Below, in pieces: positions 8,714 through 17,775 of a stretch of DNA of 64,000 bases. Position numbers and translations under genes: made by a program. Each line of letters opens with the position of its first letter. Within the stretch, counting starts at the first letter, position 1. This stretch comes from Xanthomonas hortorum pv. pelargonii (GTDB lineage: Bacteria > Pseudomonadota > Gammaproteobacteria > Xanthomonadales > Xanthomonadaceae), in assembly GCF_024499015.1 (NCBI RefSeq), contig NZ_CP098604.1:2852001-2916000 (forward strand), written 5' to 3'. Under the pieces are notes generated by a model that ran no database searches, was not told where the DNA came from, and worked only from the letters and a program-made list of their open reading frames with translations.

Positions 8714-10027
8714 TCACTCCAAGGCATAGCGCAGCACGAACAGGCCGGCAATCGCCCAGGTGGCCGGATGCACGGCGCGCCAGCGGCCGCTGCCCAGCTT
8801 GAGTGCCGCATAGGTGATGAAGCCGAAGGCCAGGCCGGTGGCGATGGAATAGGTGAGCGGCATGGCCAGCATGCAGATCGCGGCCGGTAGCGCGTCGCCG
8901 ACATCGTCCCACTGGATCTGCGTGCACTCGCGCAGCATCACCGATGCCAGGTAGATCAGCGCCGGTGCGGTGGCATACGCCGGCACCATCGCCGCCAATG
9001 GCGAGAACAGCAGCGCCAGCAGAAACAGCGCTGCCACCACCAGCGCGGTGAGCCCGGTACGCCCACCCACCTGTACACCGGCAGCGCTTTCTACGTAGGC
9101 GGTGGTGCTGGAAGTGCCAAGCAGCGAGCCGGCCAGGATGGCGGTGCTGTCGGCGAGCAGGGCGCGGTCGAACTGGCGACGGTGCGCCTGTGTGTGCAAT
9201 AGGCCGGCGCGCTGGGCCACGCCCATCAAGGTGCCGGTGGCATCGAACATTTCCACCAGCACGAACACCAGCACCACGTGCAGGACGGCGGTCAGTGCGC
9301 CGCTGCCAGCATGGCCTTGCAAGGCGCCGGCAATATCCAGCTGCAGCAGCGTCGGCGCCAGGCTCGGCGGCAGCGACAGCACGCCCTGATAGTGCACCAG
9401 ACCCAGCGCCAGCGCAGCGACGGTGACCGCCAGGATGCCCAGCAACATCGCCCCGCGCACGCGGCGCACTTCCAGTACGCCGATCAGCAGCAGCCCAGCC
9501 AACGCAAGCAATGGCTCGGGCCGATGCAAGTCGCCCAGGGTCACCAGCGTCTGCGGATGCGCCACCACCAGCCCGGCTTTTTGCAAGCCGATCAACGCCA
9601 GGAACAGGCCGATGCCCACTGCAATCGCACTGCGCAAGGTGGGCGGGATGCCATCCACCAGCCAGCGTCGCGCGCCGGTGACGCTGAGCAGCAGGAACAC
9701 GCAGCCGGACACGAACACCAGCCCCAGCGTCTGCTGCCAGCTGTAACCCAGCGTGCCCACCACAGAGAAAGCGAAAAACGCATTCAAGCCCATGCCCGGT
9801 GCCATGCCGATGGGATAGTTGGCCAGCACGCCCATCAGCAGCGAGCCAAGCGCGGCGGCCAGACAGGTCGCCACGAACACCGCGCCGTGGTCCATGCCGG
9901 TGGTGGCCAGGATGTCGGGGTTGACGAAGACGATGTAGGCCATCGTCAGGAAGGTGGTGGCACCGGCCAGGACCTCGGTACGCACGCTGCTGCCATTGGC
10001 GGACAGCGCAAATCCGGGCCAGCGCAT
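8714..10027 (-). CDS. NCS2 purine permease (AzgA/GhxP-like)
   Basis: 437 residues, polytopic inner-membrane protein with about 12-14 hydrophobic segments. N-terminal TEVLAGATTFLTMAYIVFVN and the NYPIGMAPGMGLNAFFAF segment are diagnostic of the AzgA branch of nucleobase:cation symporters (adenine, guanine or hypoxanthine uptake); VEMFDATGTLMGVA and GSLLGTSSTTAYVESA are further conserved blocks. Start at 10027 begins MRWPGFAL directly before the conserved N-terminus; the upstream extension to 10276 has no support. It precedes the deaminase and nucleoside hydrolase genes on the same strand and would bring in their products. Confidence 0.9.
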   Translation of the reverse strand: MRWPGFALSANGSSVRTEVLAGATTFLTMAYIVFVNPDILATTGMDHGAVFVATCLAAALGSLLMGVLANYPIGMAPGMGLNAFFAFSVVGTLGYSWQQTLGLVFVSGCVFLLLSVTGARRWLVDGIPPTLRSAIAVGIGLFLALIGLQKAGLVVAHPQTLVTLGDLHRPEPLLALAGLLLIGVLEVRRVRGAMLLGILAVTVAALALGLVHYQGVLSLPPSLAPTLLQLDIAGALQGHAGSGALTAVLHVVLVFVLVEMFDATGTLMGVAQRAGLLHTQAHRRQFDRALLADSTAILAGSLLGTSSTTAYVESAAGVQVGGRTGLTALVVAALFLLALLFSPLAAMVPAYATAPALIYLASVMLRECTQIQWDDVGDALPAAICMLAMPLTYSIATGLAFGFITYAALKLGSGRWRAVHPATWAIAGLFVLRYALE

Positions 10028-10427
10028 CAGCGTGCGCCCCAGCACGGGCGGGCGAAGGCGATCGCACAAACAACCATCGGCAGGTATCTCATCGGCACAG
10101 AGGGGCACGCGCGATTGCGGTGGACGCGCGCGGGCCGAATATCTTGCACTGTGCGACGGCGGTTGCCACGGACCTTGGGCGCGGATTGCGCTGCAAGTGC
10201 AATCCGTGTTGCGCGGCGTAATGGCATGACCGCAGGCTTTGTCTGTATCTGCGCCGGCGGCGCCCTGTGCACCCATCGATCAAACCGTGAAAGAAGATGC
10301 GGGGCTCACGTCCGTCCACAGGTGTCCTGCCACGTTGGCCGCCGCTTCGCGCTGCAGCGTGACCGGCGTCAGCCACCTGCGCGCCCGCCGTCGTCCTGTC
10401 TGCGCAGGCGCACGACATACGGAGCGC
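10028..10427. other. Gene-free gap, 400 bp
   Basis: Lies between the oxygenase reductase gene and the permease gene, both on the minus strand, so it should hold the permease promoter and the end of the reductase transcript. I see no clear terminator hairpin, repeat or convincing reading frame. Confidence 0.5.
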
Positions 10428-11387
10428 TCAAAGATCCAGCACCAGGCGTGGCGAACGGCTGCGCGAGCAACACAGCGTGATCTGGGTATTGGCGGCGTGC
10501 GCGCTGTCGCTGAGCACGCTGTCGCGGTGATCCGGCGTCCCGGCCAGCACGCCGGTGAGGCAGGCGCCGCACATGCCTTGCTCGCACGACAGCGGCACCT
10601 CGATGCCGGCATCGAGCAAGGCGCTGGCAATGCTGCAATCGGCCGGCACCTGCACCACGCGGCCACTGGCGGCCAGCTCCACTTCGAAGGCGCTATCGGC
10701 ATCATGCGCAAGGCCGGCATCGGCAGCGGCGAAGTGTTCACGGTGCAGTTGCTCCGACGCCCAGCCGTGGGTTTTGGCAAGCAGCGTGAAATGGTCCATG
10801 AACGCGGCAGGCCCGCACAGATATAGCTGATCGCGCGCGCGCGCCTGCGCCAGTTCCTCGGGCACATGCACGCGCGGGCTCTCGCCGCCGTCGCTCAGAT
10901 GCACGTGCACCTGCCCATGGGTGAAGCCTTGTTGCAGCCGCTGCACGAAGGCCACATCGGCATGCCGGCGCGCGTAGTAATGCAGCACGAACGGCTCGCC
11001 ACGCGCTTCCAGCGCCTCGGCCATCGACAGCAGTGGAGTAATGCCGATGCCGGCGGCCAGCAGCACGTGGCGTTCGCCCGGATGCAAGGGGAACAGATTG
11101 CGTGGCGTGGAGATGCGCAGGCGGTCGCCGGTGCTCAGCTGTTCGCACAGATGCCGCGAGCCGCCGCGCGACGCATCGGCCAACTTCACGCACAGCAGAT
11201 AGTGATCACGCACATGCGGCGCACTGGCGATCGAGTATTGGCGAATCAAGCCATCGGGCAGATGCAGGTCCACATGTGCACCGGCTTCGAATGCCGGCAA
11301 TTCCGTGCCCACCGGCTCCAGCCGGATCGCGCGTTGGCGATGGCCCTGGTCAAAGACGTCGGCGACGCGGACCTCGTGCAGTTGCAT
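10428..11387 (-). CDS. Oxygenase reductase, FMN/NAD/2Fe-2S type (HpxE/VanB-like)
   Basis: 319 residues. Domain order: flavin-binding barrel with RQYSIAS (RxYS motif, about 55), NAD-binding domain with LLAAGIGITPLLSMA (about 112), then a C-terminal plant-type ferredoxin with CEQGMCGACLTG and a later CC, giving the four cluster cysteines. It passes electrons from NADH to the terminal Rieske oxygenase encoded immediately upstream. Start chosen at 11387 because a GAGGAG site stands 6 bases before it; a TTG at 11408 is less likely. Together with the oxygenase it resembles HpxDE (hypoxanthine oxidation) of Klebsiella; VanAB-type demethylation is the alternative. Confidence 0.85.
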   Translation of the reverse strand: MQLHEVRVADVFDQGHRQRAIRLEPVGTELPAFEAGAHVDLHLPDGLIRQYSIASAPHVRDHYLLCVKLADASRGGSRHLCEQLSTGDRLRISTPRNLFPLHPGERHVLLAAGIGITPLLSMAEALEARGEPFVLHYYARRHADVAFVQRLQQGFTHGQVHVHLSDGGESPRVHVPEELAQARARDQLYLCGPAAFMDHFTLLAKTHGWASEQLHREHFAAADAGLAHDADSAFEVELAASGRVVQVPADCSIASALLDAGIEVPLSCEQGMCGACLTGVLAGTPDHRDSVLSDSAHAANTQITLCCSRSRSPRLVLDL

Positions 11388-11404
11388 GGCGTGCTCCTCG
11401 GCCG

Positions 11405-12457
11405 TCAACGCAGAAAGAAGTCGCTATAGCCCTGACTGCGCAGGCCACGGCGGTAAGCGATCGAACTGCGATCGGCCGGGATATGCACTTCCAGCAGCGG
11501 GTCCAGCGGCAGGTATTCGGGGCGCTGCGCCTCCACCATGGCGCGGTCTTCCTCGAACACGCGCAGGTTGAAGGCGTGCACGTCTTCCACCGGCAGATGG
11601 GTGTCGAAATTACGCGCGATCGGCACCAGCAGGCGCGTCTTGTGCTTGGACACCGGGCTGGCCGCATTCATGATCACCAAGCGCTTGCCCGGCACCGGGA
11701 AGTGGATGGTGAGGGTGGCGGTGAACGGCAGATGCACCTCGAAATGGCGCAGCCACTGGAAGTTGGGGTCCACGTCCGGCAGCGGCATGTCCACCGAATA
11801 ATTGGCCACCGAGCTCAGGTAATCGGCATTGAAGCCGGTGGGCGTTTCGGTGGTGGTGTAGGCCGGCACTTCGCGCTTGTCCGGCTGGGCAAAGGTCGCG
11901 GTGTGCACGAAGGCGAAATGCGCCACGTCGATGAAACCTTCCAGCTGGCGCGCGGCGCTGCCGCCGATATCGAAAGCCGGGCAGACGATCTGCTGAAAGC
12001 CTTCCTCGTCCCAGCCGGGCATCGGCGGAATCTGCACCTCGGCCTCGCTCACCCCGGCCGGTTTGGATAGACACACCCAGATCAGCCCGTAGCGCTCGGC
12101 CACCGCGTAGGTATGCAGCCGCATCTTGGCGGGGATGTTCTGGCTGGGACTGGCGGGGATGTGATTGCAACGCCCGCCCGCGCCGAAGCGCAGCCCGTGG
12201 TAGGCGCAGACCACGCCGCCGCCATCGGCGGTGCCCATGCTCAGCGGCACGCCGCGGTGCGGGCAGACATCGCGCGCGGCCACCAGCTCGCTGCCCAGCC
12301 GGTACAGCACCAGCGGCTCGTCCAGCAGGGTGGCCTTGAACGGCGCCTCGCCCACTTCGCTGCTCAGCGCCACCGCGTGCCAATGCTGGGCCAGGCGCTG
12401 CCAGTCGGCGGCCTCGAAGGTGCAGTGCAGCGGCAAGGCGGGGACGGCGACATCCAT
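11405..12457 (-). CDS. Rieske 2Fe-2S ring-hydroxylating oxygenase (HpxD/VanA-like)
   Basis: 350 residues. The Rieske cluster is CPHRGVPLSMG (C-x-H, about residue 66) and CAYHGLRFG (C-x-x-H, about 85). The C-terminal half is the mononuclear-iron catalytic domain: EGFIDVAHFAFVHTATF supplies the D-x-x-H-x-x-x-x-H ligands. This architecture belongs to the VanA/HpxD group of single-subunit oxygenases, which work with a dedicated reductase; that reductase gene follows 17 bases downstream. Divergent from a LysR gene, as in the hpxR-hpxDE arrangement. Adjacent purine genes make hypoxanthine the favoured substrate, but this is inference from context. Confidence 0.85.
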   Translation of the reverse strand: MDVAVPALPLHCTFEAADWQRLAQHWHAVALSSEVGEAPFKATLLDEPLVLYRLGSELVAARDVCPHRGVPLSMGTADGGGVVCAYHGLRFGAGGRCNHIPASPSQNIPAKMRLHTYAVAERYGLIWVCLSKPAGVSEAEVQIPPMPGWDEEGFQQIVCPAFDIGGSAARQLEGFIDVAHFAFVHTATFAQPDKREVPAYTTTETPTGFNADYLSSVANYSVDMPLPDVDPNFQWLRHFEVHLPFTATLTIHFPVPGKRLVIMNAASPVSKHKTRLLVPIARNFDTHLPVEDVHAFNLRVFEEDRAMVEAQRPEYLPLDPLLEVHIPADRSSIAYRRGLRSQGYSDFFLR

Positions 12458-12584
12458 GGGTCCAGTCTCTGGCGTAGGGCGGGAGCGGTGCCGGATTGAC
12501 TCTAGGAAGCCGGGGGTGTGTTATCAAACATCGATTTTCAGCCAAGCCATTGCAAAAAATGCAACGCCAACCGAGCCCCGCCGC

Positions 12585-13502
12585 ATGCTGACCTTTTCCC
12601 GCTTCACCCGTTACTTCATCGAAGTGGCCCGCTGCGGCAGCATCCGCAAGGCCTCCGACGTGCTGCACGTGTCTGCCTCGGCGATCGACCGGCAGATCCT
12701 CAAGGCCGAGGAGGAGCTGGGCGCGCAGCTGTTCGAGCGCCTGCCCGGCCGGTTGCGGCTGACTGCCGCCGGCGAGCTGCTGCTGGTGGACGTGCGCGGC
12801 TGGGAGAAGGCCTATGCGCGCACCCTGGAGCGCTTCGACGAGCTCAAGGGGCTGCGCCGCGGGCATGTGGAGATCGCCATGATCGATGCGCTCAGCGAGG
12901 GCGTGGTGCCGTCGGCGGTGGCGGCGTTGGTGCAGGAGTACCCCGGCATCACCTTCAACCTGTCCACCGCGCGCAACCAGCGGGTGATGGAAATGGTGAC
13001 CTCGGCCGATGTGGACATCGGCTTGCTGCTGGACCCGGTGAGCAGCGTGGACCTGGAGGTGCGCGCATTCGCCGACATCCCGCTGGGGATTGCCATGCCG
13101 GTGGGCCACCCGCTGAGCACCCGCACCGAGCTGCAGCTGAGCGAGACGCTGGAGCACCGCCTGCTGCTGCCGGCCGCCCCGCTGATCGTCGGCGAGCACG
13201 CCAAGGTGCTGTACCAACGCCAGCATATCGACGTGAAGCGGCTGACCCACTGCAACGATGTGCGCACCCTGCGTGGCCTGGTGCGCGCCGGCGCGGGTGT
13301 GGGTTTGATGTCGTGGCTGGATGCCGCCCCGGATGTGGCGGATGGGCGGTTGGCGTTCGTGCCGTTCCGCCGTCATTTGACCAAGCCGATGACGCTGGCG
13401 CTGTGTGTGGCGCCGCAGCGGCAACTTTCGCGCTCCGCGCAACTGGCGATCCAGGCGCTGGCGGCGCGGATTGAAGCGATGGCTGTGCCGGTGGTTGGTT
13501 GA
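12585..13502 (+). CDS. LysR-family regulator, divergent from the Rieske oxygenase operon
   Basis: 305 residues. Helix-turn-helix in the first 65 residues (SIRKASDVLHVSASAIDRQI), then the periplasmic-binding-like effector domain ending near 295. Starts 127 bases from the oxygenase start on the opposite strand, the classic layout for a LysR activator of the neighbouring operon; the inducer would then be a purine or related compound. Longer upstream in-frame sequence overlaps the oxygenase gene and is not coding. Ends just before a repeat pair. Confidence 0.85.
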   Translation: MLTFSRFTRYFIEVARCGSIRKASDVLHVSASAIDRQILKAEEELGAQLFERLPGRLRLTAAGELLLVDVRGWEKAYARTLERFDELKGLRRGHVEIAMIDALSEGVVPSAVAALVQEYPGITFNLSTARNQRVMEMVTSADVDIGLLLDPVSSVDLEVRAFADIPLGIAMPVGHPLSTRTELQLSETLEHRLLLPAAPLIVGEHAKVLYQRQHIDVKRLTHCNDVRTLRGLVRAGAGVGLMSWLDAAPDVADGRLAFVPFRRHLTKPMTLALCVAPQRQLSRSAQLAIQALAARIEAMAVPVVG

Positions 13503-13504
13503 AC

Positions 13505-13698
13505 CCCTCTCCCTCTTGGAAGAAGGGAGCAAAGCCCCTCTCCTGCGGGAGAGGGGTTGGGGTGAGGGTCCGGCGGCGAAGCAGTCGGTGCAGCACTTCT
13601 GAAGGCGCGTGGCGACGCGTTTGTCACTGCAGGCACTGACAGATGCAGGAGGCGCCATCCGGCGCTGCGCGCCACCTTCTCCCGAGGGAGAAGGGCAG
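13505..13698. repeat. Facing pair of short palindromic repeats
   Basis: Copies of the same half-elements as at 5.6-5.8 kb: CCCTCTCC... around 13505-13528, CCCCTCTCCTGCGGGAGAGG with GTTGGGGTGAGGGT at 13534-13570, and the facing CACCTTCTCCCGAGGGAGAAGG copy at about 13672-13697. Lies between the LysR gene and tatD. Confidence 0.8.
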
Positions 13699-13755
13699 CG
13701 CACCCAATTCCCACTCGTTACACTTGCCCGGCTCTCTCCACACGACACCCGCAAC

Positions 13756-14562
13756 ATGCAGTTGATCGATATCGGCGCCAACCTCACCCACGACTCCTTC
13801 GACCGCGATCGCGACGCGGTACTGCAACGCGCACGCGACGCGGGCGTTGCGCAACTGGTGATCACCGGCGCCAGCCGTGAGCACTCACCACTCGCCCTGC
13901 AACTGGCGCAACAACACCCTGGATTTCTCTACGCCACCGCCGGCGTGCACCCGCACCACGCGGTGGAATTCACCGCCGAGTGCGAGGCCGAAATGCGCAC
14001 GCTGCACGCGCACCCGCAAGTGGTGGCGGTAGGCGAATGCGGGCTGGATTACTTCCGCGATTTCGCCCCGCGCCCGGCGCAGCACAGGGCCTTCGAACGG
14101 CAACTGCAATTGGCCGCCGACAACGGCAAACCGTTGTTCCTGCATCAGCGCGATGCGCACGACGACTTCCTCTCGATCATGCGCAGCTTCGATGGCCGCC
14201 TGGGCCCGGCGGTGGTGCATTGCTTCACCGGCACGCGCGAAGAGCTGTTCGCGTATCTGGATCGCGATTACTACATCGGCATCACCGGCTGGCTCTGCGA
14301 TGAGCGCCGCGGTGCGCATCTGCGCGAGCTGGTGCGCAGTATTCCCGCCAATCGCTTGATGATCGAAACCGACGCGCCTTACCTGCTGCCGCGCACGCTC
14401 AAGCCGATGCCCAAGGACCGCCGCAACGAGCCGATGTTTCTGTCGCATATCGTGGAAGAACTCGCACGCGATCGTGGTGAGGACGTGGCGCTGACCGCGG
14501 CCAATAGCACGGCAGCAGCACGTGCGTTTTTCCGTTTGCCCGCGCCTGCGGTCGCTGCCTGA
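13756..14562 (+). CDS. tatD: TatD-family metal-dependent DNase
   Basis: 268 residues. TIM-barrel hydrolase: LIDIGANLTHDSFD at the start (TatD proteins open with D-x-G-x-N-L), TAGVHPHHA (about 64), GECGLDYFRD (about 95), LFLHQRDAHDDF (about 133), HCFTGTREEL (about 155) and ETDAPYLLPR (about 205), which together carry the metal ligands. E. coli TatD is a 3'-5' exonuclease acting in repair of oxidised DNA and in DNA fragmentation. Start at 13756 begins exactly at the conserved N-terminus. It converges on the VOC gene with an 18-base gap. Confidence 0.92.
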   Translation: MQLIDIGANLTHDSFDRDRDAVLQRARDAGVAQLVITGASREHSPLALQLAQQHPGFLYATAGVHPHHAVEFTAECEAEMRTLHAHPQVVAVGECGLDYFRDFAPRPAQHRAFERQLQLAADNGKPLFLHQRDAHDDFLSIMRSFDGRLGPAVVHCFTGTREELFAYLDRDYYIGITGWLCDERRGAHLRELVRSIPANRLMIETDAPYLLPRTLKPMPKDRRNEPMFLSHIVEELARDRGEDVALTAANSTAAARAFFRLPAPAVAA

Positions 14563-14580
14563 GTCGAGCGGCGTGGGCGG

Positions 14581-15249
14581 TCACGCCGCCAGCAATTCCC
14601 ACCCTTGCGCGTCGCGTAGCCGCAGCCCCGGTTGCGGTGCATCCACGCTGATCCGTAAACCATCGGCCCAGGGTAGCTGCCGCTGTTGCGGAAACCAGCG
14701 CCGCCCCTGGTCGACCACGATCAACAGGCCCTGATCGTCACCCAGCGCCACAAAGCCGTCCAGTGCCGGTGCAAACGGGTGCATGCCGAAGTGATTGGCG
14801 ATGCTGCGGGTGACCGCCTCGACGTTGTTGCTGGGAAGCCCGATCTCGCTCAGGCACAGCAATTCCTCCCCATGAAAATCGCCTTGCCCGGTGGTGGTCT
14901 GTTGCAGCGCATTGCGCGCGATCAGTTCCAGCACCGCCCCGTCGGGGCCGGCGAAATACACCGACTGCGACTGCCAGACGCCACCCAGTTCAAACTGCTG
15001 ACGGCCCTGCGGATCGGCCAGCAGCGTTGCGCGCGCGCCGATCCACTGCGCAGCTGCATCGAAGCGGGACGGCGCCACGTTGAAGGCCAGATGCACACTG
15101 CCCACCGGTTGCTGTGCCTGCACGCATTCCAGCATGCTCCAGCCGATACGCAACGCGTTACCGTGCTGCGGCAGCTGCAGCACATCGCGGTAGAACCGCA
15201 GGCTGAGATCGGGGTCGAGGCAGGGCAGCAACAGATGGCGAAGATGCAT
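14581..15249 (-). CDS. VOC (glyoxalase/bleomycin-resistance) superfamily protein
   Basis: 222 residues with two beta-alpha-beta modules: HLLLPCLDPDLSLRFYRDVL at the N-terminus and a second module starting near SEIGLPSNNVEAVTRSI. The FAGPDGAVLEL segment is typical of the vicinal oxygen chelate fold. No specific substrate can be assigned. Start at 15249 places the first beta strand at residue 1; an upstream in-frame extension of 20 residues lacks homologous character. Confidence 0.75.
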   Translation of the reverse strand: MHLRHLLLPCLDPDLSLRFYRDVLQLPQHGNALRIGWSMLECVQAQQPVGSVHLAFNVAPSRFDAAAQWIGARATLLADPQGRQQFELGGVWQSQSVYFAGPDGAVLELIARNALQQTTTGQGDFHGEELLCLSEIGLPSNNVEAVTRSIANHFGMHPFAPALDGFVALGDDQGLLIVVDQGRRWFPQQRQLPWADGLRISVDAPQPGLRLRDAQGWELLAA

Positions 15250-15332
15250 GGCAGGCGCACGTGGCAGAAGGTGCATGCATTGGACGACCTCAATCGTGGT
15301 TGAGGTCAAGACGTGTTCAAGCCTGGATGCGG

Positions 15333-15400
15333 GTAGGAGCGCACTTGTGCGCGACGGGGCGATACCGGGAGAGCCACATCGCGCACGAGTGCGCTCCTAC
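15333..15400. repeat. REPIN-like palindromic repeat
   Basis: Arms GTAGGAGCGCACTTGTGCGCGA at 15333-15354 and the facing TCGCGCACGAGTGCGCTCCTAC at 15379-15400; one mismatch between arms. Same family as the element at 6956-7023. Confidence 0.8.
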
Positions 15401-15445
15401 AAAAACCGCGCTGCTTTTACTGCTACCGGCTCAAATCGCTTTCGC

Positions 15446-16333
15446 TCAAAGCAGCTCCGCCAGTGCCCACAGATGCCGTACCAATGGCGCGGTCTCCAAT
15501 GCACCGGGCGAGACCGCCAACGCAAGCCGGGCCAGCGGCATTTGTCCTTCGATGTCCAGGTAGCGCACGCCGGGCAGTTGCAGTTGCGCAGTGGAGGCGG
15601 GCACCACCGAGACGCCCAATTCGGCGGCGACCAGATTGACGATGGACGACATCTGCGGCGCGTCCTGGGTGATGCGCAAGGTCACGCCGGATGCGCGGCA
15701 GGCGGCGAGAATCTCGTCGTAGAGACTCGAACCGAAACTGCGCGGAAACAGGATGAACGGCTCGCCCGCCAGTGCCGCCAACGGCGCGCTGCTGCGTGCA
15801 GCCAGGCGATGCGCGGCGGGCACGGCGATCTTCATCGGCTCATCGGCAAAGCGAAGCAGCTGCAGATCGGGCGGCGTACTCAAGCCGTAACGCACAAACG
15901 CTGCGTCCAGACGGCCATCTGCCAGTGCCACCAGCAATCCGGCGGTGTTGGTTTCTTCCAGCAGCAACTCGACCTGCGGCCATTGCCGGCGAAAGTCGCG
16001 GATCAGATGCGGCACCACCGGGTTGAACGCCGCCGAGGCGGTGAAGCCCAGCCGCAGCCGGCCGGATTCGCCACGCGCCACCCGGCGCGCCGTTTCGGCA
16101 GCGCGCTCCACATCGGCGAGCACGCGGCGCACCTCGACCAGGAATGCCTCGCCGGCCGGGGTCAGCTCGGCGCCGCTATGGGTGCGCCGGAACAGCGGCG
16201 TGCCCAGATCGCGCTCAAGCGCCTGGATTTGCTGACTCAGCGGTGGCTGGCCGATACCGACGCGCGCTGCTGCCCGAGTGAAGTTGCCTTCTTCGGCAAC
16301 GGCCAGGAAGTAGCGGAAGTGACGAAGCTCCAT
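15446..16333 (-). CDS. LysR-family regulator (CatM/BenM/CynR-like), divergent from an MFS gene
   Basis: 295 residues. N-terminal winged helix MELRHFRYFLAVAEEGNFTR with GIGQPPLSQQIQALE, the PPLSxQI form found in the CatM/BenM/CbnR subgroup, then the effector-binding domain. Starts on the opposite strand about 100 bases from the MFS transporter gene, so it probably controls that transporter. An AT-rich stretch near 16365 between the two starts could hold its operator, but no clear T-N11-A site was fixed. Confidence 0.85.
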   Translation of the reverse strand: MELRHFRYFLAVAEEGNFTRAAARVGIGQPPLSQQIQALERDLGTPLFRRTHSGAELTPAGEAFLVEVRRVLADVERAAETARRVARGESGRLRLGFTASAAFNPVVPHLIRDFRRQWPQVELLLEETNTAGLLVALADGRLDAAFVRYGLSTPPDLQLLRFADEPMKIAVPAAHRLAARSSAPLAALAGEPFILFPRSFGSSLYDEILAACRASGVTLRITQDAPQMSSIVNLVAAELGVSVVPASTAQLQLPGVRYLDIEGQMPLARLALAVSPGALETAPLVRHLWALAELL

Positions 16334-16430
16334 GCTATCTGTTCTGCATATGGCAACTGCCAGCATCATATATTGGACAGGGGGTGGCGGCAGGCGAATA
16401 CTCGCCGTCCCACGTCTCATCATCGCCCCC

Positions 16431-17720
16431 GTGTCCTGTTCTGATCGCCCCTCCGGCACCTCACCGGATACCGCCGCCGGCGGTGCAACCCAGGCGCCTG
16501 CCATCGATGCGCCCGCCAGCGGCCGCATCCGGTTGGCATTGTTTCTGGCCGGCTTTGCCACGTTCTCGCTGTTGTACAGCGTGCAGCCGGTGCTGCCCGA
16601 ATTTGCGCGCGCCTTCGGCGTGGACGCGGCCACCGCCTCGCTGCCGTTGTCGCTGGCCACTGGCGCGCTGGCGCTGGCGATCTTCTGCGCCGGCGCAGTG
16701 TCTGAAAACCTCGGCCGGCGCGGGCTGATGTTCGTGTCGATCGCACTGGCCGCAGTGCTCAACCTGGTCGCTGCGTTCCTTCCGCATTGGGGCGCGTTGG
16801 TGTTGGTGCGCACCCTGTCCGGCATTGCGCTGGGCGGGGTGCCGGCGGTGGCGATGGTGTATCTGGGAGAAGAGCTGCCGGCCAACAAGATGGGCGCGGC
16901 CACCGGGTTGTATGTGGCCGGCAATGCGTTCGGCGGCATGAGCGGGCGCATCGTGATGAGCGTGCTGACCGATCACTACGACTGGCGCACCGCACTGGCG
17001 TTGTTGAGCGTGTTCGACCTGCTGTGCGCGCTGGCGTTCTTCTGGTTGCTGCCACCGTCGCGCAACTTCGTGCGCCGGCACGGCATCAACCTGCGCTTCC
17101 ATCTGCGCGCCTGGGCCGGGCATCTGCGCGATCGCAATCTGCCGTTCCTGTTTGCGTTGCCGTTTTTGTTGATGGGCGTGTTCGTATGCCTCTACAACTA
17201 CGCCGGCTTTCGGTTGGGCGGGCCGGAGTTCGGCTTGAGTCAAAGTCAGATCGGGATGATCTTCAGCGCCTATGTGTTCGGCATCGTCAGTTCGTCGGTG
17301 GCCGGTGCGGCGTCGGATCGTTTCGGTCGCGGCCCGGTGGTCACCACCGGTATCGTGTTGTGCGTGCTCGGCGTGGCATTGACCCTGGCGCATGTGCTGG
17401 CGCTGGTGGTGGGCGGCATCGTGTTGTTGACGATCGGCTTTTTCATCGCGCATTCGGCCGCCAGCGCCTGGGTGAGCCGGCTCGGCGGTGCGCATCGCAG
17501 TCATGCGGCGTCGTTGTATCTGCTGGCGTATTACGCAGGCTCCAGCGTGATCGGTGCGCTCGGTGGCTGGTTCTGGCAACACGGTGGCTGGGGCGCGTTG
17601 GTGGGCATGTGCCTGGCGTTGCTGGCGCTCGCCTTTGCAGCGGCCTACGTGCTGCGCCAACGCGCCGACGACACGCGGCCTTACGGCCGGTTTGCCCCGC
17701 ACCCTGCGCGGGGCGAGTGA
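16431..17720 (+). CDS. MFS transporter, YnfM/arabinose-efflux-like
   Basis: About 429 residues if started at the GTG at 16431; an in-frame ATG at 16332 also exists but overlaps the LysR start and would leave no room for a promoter. Twelve hydrophobic segments follow a polar N-terminus of about 35 residues. Motifs: FSLLYSVQPVLPEFARAF (first helix, typical of YnfM-type drug exporters), SENLGRRGLM (loop 2-3 motif A) and SDRFGRGPVV in the second half. Efflux direction and substrate are unknown; it is likely under the divergent LysR regulator. Confidence 0.85.
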   Translation: MSCSDRPSGTSPDTAAGGATQAPAIDAPASGRIRLALFLAGFATFSLLYSVQPVLPEFARAFGVDAATASLPLSLATGALALAIFCAGAVSENLGRRGLMFVSIALAAVLNLVAAFLPHWGALVLVRTLSGIALGGVPAVAMVYLGEELPANKMGAATGLYVAGNAFGGMSGRIVMSVLTDHYDWRTALALLSVFDLLCALAFFWLLPPSRNFVRRHGINLRFHLRAWAGHLRDRNLPFLFALPFLLMGVFVCLYNYAGFRLGGPEFGLSQSQIGMIFSAYVFGIVSSSVAGAASDRFGRGPVVTTGIVLCVLGVALTLAHVLALVVGGIVLLTIGFFIAHSAASAWVSRLGGAHRSHAASLYLLAYYAGSSVIGALGGWFWQHGGWGALVGMCLALLALAFAAAYVLRQRADDTRPYGRFAPHPARGE

Positions 17721-17775
17721 TGCAGATCCACCAACGCGTCTAAGCGCGACTGACAACACGACTGCGCAGCGTTTG

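Noticed and set aside
11610..13865. 751-residue minus-strand frame
   Set aside because: Runs antisense through the LysR gene and then out of frame through the Rieske oxygenase; shadow of GC-rich coding DNA.
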